The notes beneath the pieces are model-generated. The model was not told where the DNA came from. It ran no database searches and saw nothing but the letters and a program-made list of their open reading frames with translations. From Streptomyces sp. NRRL F-525 (GTDB taxonomy: Bacteria; Actinomycetota; Actinomycetes; Streptomycetales; Streptomycetaceae), in assembly GCF_000716605.1 (NCBI RefSeq), contig NZ_JNXE01000002.1, positions 372,001-436,000 on the forward strand: 64,000 bases of DNA, given 5' to 3'. This document shows positions 1 through 7,391 of this stretch, piece by piece. The position numbers and the translations under genes are program-made. Numbering within the stretch: the stretch's first letter is position 1; each line of letters begins with the position of its first letter.

Positions 1-2
1 AA

Positions 3-287
3 CCCGGCTGGGAGGACCCCAACGCCCGGGTGCTGGCCTGCACTTACGGCGGTTTCGACGGTGACCCGGATCTGCATCTGATCCTCAACATGTACCACCT
101 GGGCCTCGACTTCGAGCTGCCCGAGATCCCCGGTCACCGCTGGCACCGCGTGCTCGACACGGCCCGCCCCGGCCCCGACGACATCCCGCCGCCCGGAGAA
201 GAGGAGCTGGTCGACGGTCCCACCCACCACGCCCAGGGCCGCAGCGTCGTCCTGCTGGCGGCCCTGCCCGACGAGAAGGGCACCTGA
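3..287 (+). CDS. Glycogen debranching enzyme (GlgX/TreX-like), C-terminal fragment
   Basis: Only the last 94 residues lie in the window; the start is upstream of base 1. The readable part contains DPNARVLACTYGGF and then NMYHLGLDFELPE. These resemble the C-terminal beta-sandwich of isoamylase-type debranching enzymes, which cleave alpha-1,6 branches of glycogen or maltodextrin. The catalytic barrel is not visible, so the assignment rests on the tail only. The stop lies one base before the ATG of the epimerase-fold gene, so the two are probably cotranscribed. It could also be another GH13 member with the same C-terminal domain. Confidence 0.7.
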   Translation, partial: PGWEDPNARVLACTYGGFDGDPDLHLILNMYHLGLDFELPEIPGHRWHRVLDTARPGPDDIPPPGEEELVDGPTHHAQGRSVVLLAALPDEKGT

Positions 288-288
288 G

Positions 289-2448
289 ATGACTACCCCT
301 GCCCAACGCCGCATCCACTCCGACACCCTCGCGGGCTACGTCACGTACTACAGCCCGACCGGCCGCCGTTTCGGCCTGCGCACCTCCGACGAACGGGAGT
401 TCACCGTCCACCTGGCGTCCAACGCCGTCTCCCGCATCGTCCGCAACCTCGGTGACGACTACCGCGACACCACCGCCGAGACCGTCGACATGCTGGCCGA
501 GGGCCGGTTCGTCTTCGCGTACGGCATCCACTACGAGTGGGAGGGCGGCTCCCGGTTCGACGCGAAGGAGATCACCTTCCCGGAGGAGACGCGCGGCCAG
601 TACGTCTTCGAGCACCCGAAGTGGTGGGTCCAACAGGCCACCGCCATCGCCGACTTCTACCTGCGCGGCCAGTTCCCCGACGGGGTGTACGACTGGCGCA
701 ACTTCCGCACCCACATCACGCTCAGCGGCACCCATCTGCCGGACTTCGCCGGCGGGGACGTGCGCCAGGAGACGGACACCATCTCCCGGCTCGTCTACGG
801 CCTGTCCACGGCGTACCTGCTGACCGGCGAGGACCGCTTCCTGGAGGCGGCCGAGGCGGGCACCCTGTATCTGCGCGAGCACATGCGGGTGGACGACGTG
901 GCCGACGGCATCACCTACTGGTACCACGGCATCGACATCACCTCGTCGGGTCATCGCCCGGTCTTCGCCTCGGAGTTCGGCGACGACTTCGACGCGATCC
1001 CGATGTACGAGCAGATCTACGCGCTCGCCGGCCCCACCCAGACGTTCCGCATCACCGGCGACCCGCGGATCCTGGAGGACATCGACCGGACGTCCGCGCT
1101 GTTCCAGAAGTACTTCCGCGACCCCGTGCGCGGCGGGTTCTTCTCGCACATCGACCCGATCACCCTGGACCCGAACGCCGACTCGCTCGGCCGCAACCGG
1201 GCCCGCAAGAACTGGAACTCGGTGGGCGATCACGCCCCGGCGTACCTGATCAACGCCTTTCTGGCGACGGGCCGTTCGGACTTCGCGGCGCTCCTGGAGG
1301 AGACCGCGGACACCATCGTGGAGCGGTTCCCCGACGAGCCGAACAGCCCCTTCGTCCAGGAGCGATTCCACGCGGACTGGAGTCCGGACCGGACCTGGGG
1401 CTGGCAGCAGGACCGGGCGGTCGTCGGCCACAACCTGAAGATCGCCTGGAACCTGACCCGCATCAAGTCCCTGTTCGACAAGACCGAGTACGCCACGACC
1501 GCCGAGCGCATCGCCGAGATCATGCCGGCGGTGGGCAGCGACGGACTGCGCGGCGGCTGGCTGGACGTGGTCGAGCGGCAGCCCGACCCGGACAGCGGCA
1601 TCCACCGCATGGTGTGGCACGACCGCAAGGCCTGGTGGCAGCAGGAGCAGGCGATACTCGCCTATCTCATCCTGGCCGGCACCACCGGCGACCCGGAGCA
1701 ACTGCGGCTGGGGCGCGAGGCGGCGGCGTTCTACAACGCCTTCTTCCTCGACTACCAGGACGGCGGCGTCTACTTCAACGTGCTCGCCAGCGGCATCCCG
1801 TACCTGCTGGGCACCGAGCGGCTCAAGGGCAGCCACGCCATGGCCGGCTACCACGCGCTGGAGCTGTGCTACCTCGCGGCCACCTACACCGGGCTGCTGC
1901 TCAGCAACGACCCGATCACCCTGCACTTCAAGCCCCGCCCGGAGGACCTCCCGGACCGGGTGCTGCGCGTGGCGCCCGATCTGCTGCCGACGGGCACCGT
2001 GGAGCTGACCCGGGTGTGGGTCGACGACCGGCCGCACCAGGACTTCGACGGCAAGGCGCTCACCGTCCGGCTGCCGCGCGGCGACGAACCCGTACGGGTC
2101 CGCGTCGAGCTGGAGCCGGCCACGATGCGGCTGCGGATGCGCACCTCGTTCGACGGCGGCACCGCGCACGTCGTCTGCCACGGGGTGATCGACGCGGCCG
2201 AACTGGGCAAGTTCCGCCGCATATTGGCCGAGGTCATGGCCGCGACCCCGCGCCGCGTGGAGTTCCACCTCTGCGAGGTCGGGGGCATGTGCCGGCCCGC
2301 CATCAACGAGCTGCTGTTCCAGCGCACCAAGGCGGGCCTGGACGTCGACTTCGTCATCGTGGGCTGCGCGCTGCCGGACGTGGCGGACGCGTTGCTCGCG
2401 ACGGACGCCTTCCTGCTGGCTGGGGGTGACGAGTGCAACCATGACTGA
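289..2448 (+). CDS. AGE/cellobiose 2-epimerase-fold protein with C-terminal STAS-like domain
   Basis: This 719-residue cytoplasmic protein has an N-terminal and central alpha/alpha-barrel of the N-acylglucosamine 2-epimerase type. Conserved-looking blocks include WNSVGDHAPAYL, a QDRAVVGHNLKIAW segment around residue 380, and HDRKAWWQQEQA around residue 445, which carry the His and Trp/Gln/Glu residues typical of the barrel centre. The last 100 residues, with FHLCEVGGMCRPAINELL, look like a STAS domain, the fold of anti-sigma-factor antagonists. The protein is much longer than a simple epimerase (about 400 residues). The ATG follows the debranching gene by one base, so an oligosaccharide substrate is plausible. 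The reaction itself is not proven by sequence. Confidence 0.7.
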   Translation: MTTPAQRRIHSDTLAGYVTYYSPTGRRFGLRTSDEREFTVHLASNAVSRIVRNLGDDYRDTTAETVDMLAEGRFVFAYGIHYEWEGGSRFDAKEITFPEETRGQYVFEHPKWWVQQATAIADFYLRGQFPDGVYDWRNFRTHITLSGTHLPDFAGGDVRQETDTISRLVYGLSTAYLLTGEDRFLEAAEAGTLYLREHMRVDDVADGITYWYHGIDITSSGHRPVFASEFGDDFDAIPMYEQIYALAGPTQTFRITGDPRILEDIDRTSALFQKYFRDPVRGGFFSHIDPITLDPNADSLGRNRARKNWNSVGDHAPAYLINAFLATGRSDFAALLEETADTIVERFPDEPNSPFVQERFHADWSPDRTWGWQQDRAVVGHNLKIAWNLTRIKSLFDKTEYATTAERIAEIMPAVGSDGLRGGWLDVVERQPDPDSGIHRMVWHDRKAWWQQEQAILAYLILAGTTGDPEQLRLGREAAAFYNAFFLDYQDGGVYFNVLASGIPYLLGTERLKGSHAMAGYHALELCYLAATYTGLLLSNDPITLHFKPRPEDLPDRVLRVAPDLLPTGTVELTRVWVDDRPHQDFDGKALTVRLPRGDEPVRVRVELEPATMRLRMRTSFDGGTAHVVCHGVIDAAELGKFRRILAEVMAATPRRVEFHLCEVGGMCRPAINELLFQRTKAGLDVDFVIVGCALPDVADALLATDAFLLAGGDECNHD

Positions 2449-3658
2449 CCTCGCGACCTTCGCCCTCCCATTACCCCCGATGCGCGCCCCGGGGGCACCG
2501 CCGGGGACCTCCGCCGGTCTCCCCGCCTACTGCCGTGACCTGTTCGGCGACTTCACCCGTGCCGACCAGCGGCGCTGGGGCGAGGTGTATGTGCGCGGGC
2601 TGCTGGACGTGCCCGGGCGCAAGACACCGGCCCGGATCTCCGAGCAGGTGCTCGGCAGGCGGGCCGTGCAGCAGATCCAGCAGTTCGTGAACCAGAGTCC
2701 GTGGGCGTCCGCTCCCGTACGGGGGCGGCTCGCCCGGCAGGTGGTGCGGGCCTCGCGGGCCGAGGCCTGGTCCATCGACGAGGTCGTCTTCGCCAAGAAC
2801 GGCGACCGGTCGGTGGGCGTGGCCCGGCAGTACGCGGCCTCGCAGGAGCGGACCGTGAACTGCCAACTGGCCCTCGCCGCCTCGCTGGTGGGCCAGGCCG
2901 GCGGGGTCCCGGTGAACTGGCGGCTGATGCTGCCGGCCCGCTGGGACCGCGACGAACGCCTGCGCGGCCAGGCTCATGTACCGGTCCAAGAGCGCTGCCG
3001 TCCCCGCTGGAGCTACGTCCTGGAGGCGCTCGACGAGATGCTCGACGAGTGGTCCCTGGAACCGCTGCCTGTCCTGGCCGACTGGCGCTGCGAGAGCGAC
3101 CCCGACCCGCTGCTGCGCGGCCTCGAGGCGCGCGGCCTGGGCTATCTCGTGCAGGCCGCGCCGCACACCCCGGTCCTGCTGCCCCGGCGGCAGGCCACCG
3201 CCCCCGGGGTGCGCGGCACACTCGCCGAACTCGCCGCGCACGCGGCCCGGCACGGTGAGCGCACCTCGGTGACCTGGCACGACCCGGTGACCGAACGCAT
3301 GCGGCACTCGGAGTTCGTGACGGGCCCGGTCCTGCTCCGCGCGGACCCGGCCTCCGGTGCGGTCCCCCGACCGCGCCTGCTCCTCGCGGACTGGCCCTAC
3401 GGCCGCCCCCGGCCGCGCGCCTACTGGCTGACGAACCTCCCTGCCCGCCGCCTCGCGGAGATCGTGCCGCTGGCGCAGCTGCGCAGGTTCGCCGAGGAGG
3501 CGCTGGGCCGGATGCACGAGGAGTTCGGGCTCGGCGACTTCGAGGGCCGTTCCTTCCGCGGCTGGCACCACCATGTGACGCTGGCCTCGGCCGCGTTCGG
3601 CTACGACATGGTGCGCCAGCAGGCCGACGAGAGAGCGCTGACCCGCGCACGTGCCTGA
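2441..3658 (+). CDS. IS701-type transposase-domain protein, probably domesticated
   Basis: The protein resembles IS701-family DDE transposases: WSIDEVVFAKNG carries the first Asp, PVLADWRCESD the second, and a C-terminal DFEGRSFRGWHHH block carries the Glu-containing motif. At about 405 residues it is near full length. The ATG at 2441 is chosen because it overlaps the preceding stop by eight bases; an in-frame GTG at 2426 is the alternative. Codon 11 is TTA (2471-2473), so translation may need the bldA tRNA. No terminal inverted repeats or target duplication were found around it, and it is coupled to a metabolic gene. That argues for a host-adapted protein rather than a mobile element. Confidence 0.65.
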   Translation: MTDLATFALPLPPMRAPGAPPGTSAGLPAYCRDLFGDFTRADQRRWGEVYVRGLLDVPGRKTPARISEQVLGRRAVQQIQQFVNQSPWASAPVRGRLARQVVRASRAEAWSIDEVVFAKNGDRSVGVARQYAASQERTVNCQLALAASLVGQAGGVPVNWRLMLPARWDRDERLRGQAHVPVQERCRPRWSYVLEALDEMLDEWSLEPLPVLADWRCESDPDPLLRGLEARGLGYLVQAAPHTPVLLPRRQATAPGVRGTLAELAAHAARHGERTSVTWHDPVTERMRHSEFVTGPVLLRADPASGAVPRPRLLLADWPYGRPRPRAYWLTNLPARRLAEIVPLAQLRRFAEEALGRMHEEFGLGDFEGRSFRGWHHHVTLASAAFGYDMVRQQADERALTRARA

Positions 3659-3675
3659 GTGCGCGCGCCGCGAGG

Positions 3676-3707
3676 GCCCTGTACGGATCCGTCCGTACGG
3701 GGCTTTC
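3676..3707. terminator. Hairpin between convergent genes
   Basis: GCCCTGTACGG and CCGTACGGGGC form an 11-bp stem with one G-T wobble and a 6-base loop. It is followed on the plus strand by TTTCG. It lies between the stops of the IS701-like gene and the binding-protein gene, so it probably ends both transcripts. Confidence 0.65.
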
Positions 3708-3713
3708 GCACGC

Positions 3714-5396
3714 TCACTTCTGCCAGCCGACCCGGCTGAAGTCGACGTCACCGAGTCCGGGCACCCCGTAGTTCGCCAACCCCTTGCGCACGGCGAGGAT
3801 TTGGGGCCGCTGGTACAGCTCGATGTCGTGGCCGAGCTTCCAGATCTCGGCGTCCGCCCGGTCGTAGAGCTTCTCGGCGGCCCGTTCGTCGAGGGTGCCG
3901 ACGGCCTGGGCGAGGAGCTTGTCCACCTCGGCCGAGCCGACCCCGCCGTAGTTCTGGAAGGCCTGTCCCTTCTCGGGGCGGCGGTAGACGGCGTAGGCGG
4001 AACTGGGGTAAGTCAGGCCGGTGAAGCGGAAGATGGCGAGGTCGAAGTTGCCCTTCTCCAGGTACTGCGGTGCGTAGGCGGAGGCGGGCACCTGCTGGAT
4101 GACGACCTGCACGCCGACCTGGGCGAGCATGTGCTGGACGAGCTGGGCGAGATCCTCGCCGAGCCGGTTGGTGCCCTCGCTGAGCACGAAGCGGAGCGTG
4201 AGGTTACGGCCGTTCTTGACCCGGGTCTTCCCGCTCCCCGGGCTCTTCCAACCGGCCGCGTCCAAGGCGCGTTCGGCGGCGGCGGGGTCGTAACTCCCGT
4301 ACGGGCGCGAGTTGTCGGTGTATCCGGGCTGGTTGGTCATGAAGAAGTGGTTGCCGAGCAGCGGCACCTTCACCGGGAGCCCCTCGGCGGCGACATCGGC
4401 CAACGCGCTTCGATCGACTGCCTGTTGGACCGCGTTGCGCACGGCCCGGTCGGCGAGCGGGCCGCCCGCGCCGTTGAGGGTGATGTGCACCTCGTCCCAC
4501 GCGGAGCCGATGCGGATGTCGCTGTCGGACGCCTTCTTCAACTGGGCGTAGGCCTCGCTGGTGGCCGCGTTGACCGCGTCGACCTCACCGTTCAGGAACG
4601 CCTGGAGGGCGGCGTCGGCGTCGAGGACGCGGAAGACGATCCGGTCGAGGCGGGGTTCGCCGCCCCACCAGCGGGGGTCGGGCACGAAGGTGAGCGTCTG
4701 CGCGGTCCTGTCGACCGTGGCGAGCTTGAACGGCCCGGCGGTGATGGGCAGTTGACCCTGCCAGCCGGAGTTGAAGCGCTGCGGGGTGTCGTAGCCGGCG
4801 GCCGGGAAGAGCGGGGTGAACAGCCTGCGCCAGTCGGCGTACGGCTGCTTGAAGGTGACGCGGACCTCGTGCGGGCCGGCGCCCTGGCGGATGTCCGCGA
4901 TGCGGTCGTAGCCGCTGGTGTCGGCGACCAGGTAGCGCTGGTCGGCGCCGGAGAGGGCGTGCCACTGGGCGGCGAAGTCCCGCCAGCTCAGGGGATTTCC
5001 GTCGGACCAGCGGGCCTTCGGGTTGAGCCGGTAGGTGACGACCTGGGGCGAGGTGCCGGTGACGGACGCGGAGAGAAGGTACTCGGGGACCGCGTGCGGG
5101 ACGCCCTTGACGTCACGGGCGAAGAGCCGGGGCTCGGTCATGCTGTCGACGGTCCACACGTCGTCCAACGCCCCGTCGACCTGGCCGAAGTTGAACTGCG
5201 TGATCATCTGCGCGATCGGCAGGGTCAGCGTCCCGCCCGAGCGAAGGGCGTCCGTGGGACGGGAGTTGATGTCGTACGTGCCGTACGTCGGCAGGGCCGA
5301 GTGCCGGTCGGGGACCGGGGAGCCGGAACAGCCGGCCACGAGGAGGGTGAGTGCGCAGGCCACCGCCCACGCGGACCAGACCCGTAATCGCTCCAC
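3714..5396 (-). CDS. ABC transporter solute-binding lipoprotein, peptide/nickel family (SBP_bac_5)
   Basis: This 560-residue extracytoplasmic binding protein has an N-terminal signal peptide with the lipobox LVAGC, giving a lipid-anchored Cys near residue 23. The body matches family 5 binding proteins: YRLNPKARWSDGNPLSWRDF is the characteristic segment near residue 125, and length fits DppA/OppA homologues. It should capture a short peptide or similar solute for the divergent permease and ATPase genes. The binding protein faces away from its permeases across a 112-bp gap, whereas most systems of this type put all genes in one operon. The ligand cannot be read from the sequence. Confidence 0.9.
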   Translation of the reverse strand: MERLRVWSAWAVACALTLLVAGCSGSPVPDRHSALPTYGTYDINSRPTDALRSGGTLTLPIAQMITQFNFGQVDGALDDVWTVDSMTEPRLFARDVKGVPHAVPEYLLSASVTGTSPQVVTYRLNPKARWSDGNPLSWRDFAAQWHALSGADQRYLVADTSGYDRIADIRQGAGPHEVRVTFKQPYADWRRLFTPLFPAAGYDTPQRFNSGWQGQLPITAGPFKLATVDRTAQTLTFVPDPRWWGGEPRLDRIVFRVLDADAALQAFLNGEVDAVNAATSEAYAQLKKASDSDIRIGSAWDEVHITLNGAGGPLADRAVRNAVQQAVDRSALADVAAEGLPVKVPLLGNHFFMTNQPGYTDNSRPYGSYDPAAAERALDAAGWKSPGSGKTRVKNGRNLTLRFVLSEGTNRLGEDLAQLVQHMLAQVGVQVVIQQVPASAYAPQYLEKGNFDLAIFRFTGLTYPSSAYAVYRRPEKGQAFQNYGGVGSAEVDKLLAQAVGTLDERAAEKLYDRADAEIWKLGHDIELYQRPQILAVRKGLANYGVPGLGDVDFSRVGWQK

Positions 5397-5508
5397 CTAA
5401 CGGCCCTCCCAGTGCGGACGAACCGTCAACTGCCCGAACTGTCCCGCGAATTGCGGAGCCGGAGCTTAACATCACGATGTGTCACCCACATGAAGCGGAA
5501 CGAGTTCC
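5397..5508. promoter_or_regulatory. Shared divergent promoter region of the peptide ABC transporter
   Basis: This 112-bp gap separates the divergent binding-protein and permease starts, so both promoters should be here. No clear consensus -35/-10 pair or strong palindrome was recognised. Ribosome sites are weak: the permease ATG is preceded only by a GGAACGAG-like purine run. Confidence 0.5.
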
Positions 5509-6492
5509 ATGCTCTCCCTGATCCTCAGGCGCCTGGTCCACTGCACGATCCTCTTCCTCTCCTCCGTCGTCCTCACCTACGCCCTCGCCTCCACGGCGCT
5601 GGATCCGCGCGCCTACTTCGAGGGCCGGCAGCCACCTCCGCCGAGCCGGGTCGTCGACGACGAGCTGGTCCGGCTGGGCATGGACGACCGCGCCCCGCTG
5701 CCCGAACGCTTCGCGCACTGGGCGGACCGGGCCGTCCACGGCGACCTGGGCCGGACCATCGACGGCGAGTCCGTGGACGCCGAGTTCGGCCGCCGGGTCG
5801 GGGTGTCCGTACGGCTGCTGCTGGTGGGCACGGTGGCCGGTACGGCAGTCGGCGTGCTGGCCGGGGTGTGGGCGGCGGTACGGCGCGGCGGCCTGGGCGA
5901 CCGGGCGCTCACGGTGTTCTCGTTCGCGGTGCTGTGCGTGCCGACGTTCGTGCTGGCGCTGCTGCTGAAGACCGGCGCGCTGGCGGTCAACCGGGCCGCG
6001 GGCAGCACGGTCATCCTGTACACGGGCGAGCACACTCCGGCGCTGCAGGGCGGCTGGGTGGCCCAACTGCGCGACACGGGCGCCCACTTGCTCCTCCCGG
6101 CGATCTGCGTGGCCATCCCCGCGATCGCCTCGTACAGCCGCTACCAGCGCGCCGCGACCCTCGACGTACTCGGCGCCGACCATCTCCGCACCGCCCAGGC
6201 CAAGGGGCTCACCCCGGGGCGGGCGCTGCTGCGGCACGGGCTGCGGATCTCGCTCGTCCCGGTGTCGGTGTTCTTCTCCTTCGGGATGCTGACCCTGTTC
6301 ACCGGGGCGGTGTTCACCGAGGAGGTCTTCGGCTGGCCCGGCATGGGCAGTTGGCTCGTCGACTCGGTGCAGAAGGGCGACATCAACTCGGTGGTGGCGA
6401 TCGACCTGTTCGCCGCGGCCGTCGTGCTGCTGGCCGGACTGCTGGCCGACGTCGTGCACGCGCTCCTCGATCCCCGGGTGCGGCAGCCGTGA
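5509..6492 (+). CDS. ABC transporter permease, DppB/OppB type
   Basis: This 327-residue inner-membrane subunit has an N-terminal membrane segment (ILRRLVHCTILFLSSVVLTY), a periplasmic-side loop with ARxYFEGRQ-like residues, and at least five further hydrophobic segments. The permease signature appears around residues 215-230 (TAQAKGLTPGRALLRHGLR), the EAA loop that contacts the ATPase. FGWPGMGSWLVDSV near the C-terminus is typical of the DppB family. It should pair with the following DppC-type permease, whose GTG start overlaps this stop in a GTGA arrangement, implying translational coupling. Confidence 0.92.
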   Translation: MLSLILRRLVHCTILFLSSVVLTYALASTALDPRAYFEGRQPPPPSRVVDDELVRLGMDDRAPLPERFAHWADRAVHGDLGRTIDGESVDAEFGRRVGVSVRLLLVGTVAGTAVGVLAGVWAAVRRGGLGDRALTVFSFAVLCVPTFVLALLLKTGALAVNRAAGSTVILYTGEHTPALQGGWVAQLRDTGAHLLLPAICVAIPAIASYSRYQRAATLDVLGADHLRTAQAKGLTPGRALLRHGLRISLVPVSVFFSFGMLTLFTGAVFTEEVFGWPGMGSWLVDSVQKGDINSVVAIDLFAAAVVLLAGLLADVVHALLDPRVRQP

Positions 6493-7391
6493 CGGGCGTC
6501 GGCGGTCGGGGTCGGGCGGTGCTGCGGCGGATGGTGCGGCGGCCGGGGGCGTTGTGCGGGCTGGCGGTCCTGCTGTCGCTGTTCGCGCTGGCTTTCGTAG
6601 GACCGTTCGTCAGCCCGTGGACACACACGGACGTCGACTACACGGCGCTGCGGCAACCGCCCGACGCGCGGCACTGGATGGGCACGAACCGGATCGGGCA
6701 GGACGTGTTCGCCCAGGTGGTGCGGGGGTTGCAGAAGTCGCTGCTGATCGGGTTGCTGGTCGCTCTCTTCTCCACTGTGCTGGCGGCGGCGGTGGGTGCC
6801 TGCGCCGGCTACTTCGGCGGCTGGACGGACCGGGTGCTGATGTTCGTCGTGGACCTGATGCTCGTCCTCCCCGGCCTGCTCGTGCTGGTCGTGGTCGCGC
6901 CGAAGCTGCGCGAGCGGGGCTGGATCGCGCTGGTCGGGCTGCTGGCGCTGCTGAGCTGGATGGTCACGGCGCGGGCGGTGCGGGGCATGACGCTGTCCCT
7001 GAAGGAGCGTCAGTTCGTGGTGGTGGCACGGCTGATGGGCGTCTCGGCTCCGCGGATCATCTGGCGGCATGTGCTGCCGCACACGGCGTCGTTCCTGATC
7101 ACGGACGCGACGATCGCCGTGGGCGGGGCCGTGATCAGTGAGACCGGGCTGTCGTACTTCGGCCTGGGCGTCCAGCCGCCCGACGTCTCCCTCGGCACGC
7201 TGATCGCGGACGCGACGGATGTGGCGCTGGTGTATCCGTGGATGTTCTTCTTCCCCACGGGCCTGCTGATCGCGTTCGTGCTGGCGGTCAACCTGGTGGG
7301 CGGTGCCCTGCGGGACGCGCTGGACCCGACGACGGTGGACGCCTGCACGAGCCGCCCGTCCCGAACTCCCCTGTCAGGGATACCCAGTTGA
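6489..7391 (+). CDS. ABC transporter permease, DppC/OppC type
   Basis: The protein is 300 residues, starting at the GTG that overlaps the previous stop. Family marks are HWMGTNRIGQDVFAQVVRG near residue 60, the EAA-type loop (FVVVARLMGVSAPRIIWRHV) near residue 180, and SETGLSYFGLGVQPPD near residue 220, all diagnostic of DppC homologues. Five to six membrane segments are visible. It forms the heterodimeric channel with the upstream DppB-type subunit. The downstream ATPase start (TTG) overlaps this stop as TTGA, so the three genes form one tightly coupled unit. Confidence 0.92.
   Translation: MTGVGGRGRAVLRRMVRRPGALCGLAVLLSLFALAFVGPFVSPWTHTDVDYTALRQPPDARHWMGTNRIGQDVFAQVVRGLQKSLLIGLLVALFSTVLAAAVGACAGYFGGWTDRVLMFVVDLMLVLPGLLVLVVVAPKLRERGWIALVGLLALLSWMVTARAVRGMTLSLKERQFVVVARLMGVSAPRIIWRHVLPHTASFLITDATIAVGGAVISETGLSYFGLGVQPPDVSLGTLIADATDVALVYPWMFFFPTGLLIAFVLAVNLVGGALRDALDPTTVDACTSRPSRTPLSGIPS

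Noticed and set aside
85..2442. A 785-codon open frame on the minus strand opposite the epimerase/STAS gene
   Set aside because: High-GC codon bias creates long antisense frames. Its product is a low-complexity Arg/Val/Gly/Ala/His mix with no domain, while the plus-strand frame encodes a recognisable protein.
2426..3658. An intact insertion sequence around the IS701-like gene
   Set aside because: No terminal inverted repeats or target-site duplication found; the gene overlaps the preceding gene, which an insertion would have disrupted.
3651..5387. A 578-codon plus-strand frame across the solute-binding protein gene
   Set aside because: It is antisense to a lipoprotein with clear family motifs and translates to a low-complexity Val/Gly/Glu/Arg-rich sequence.
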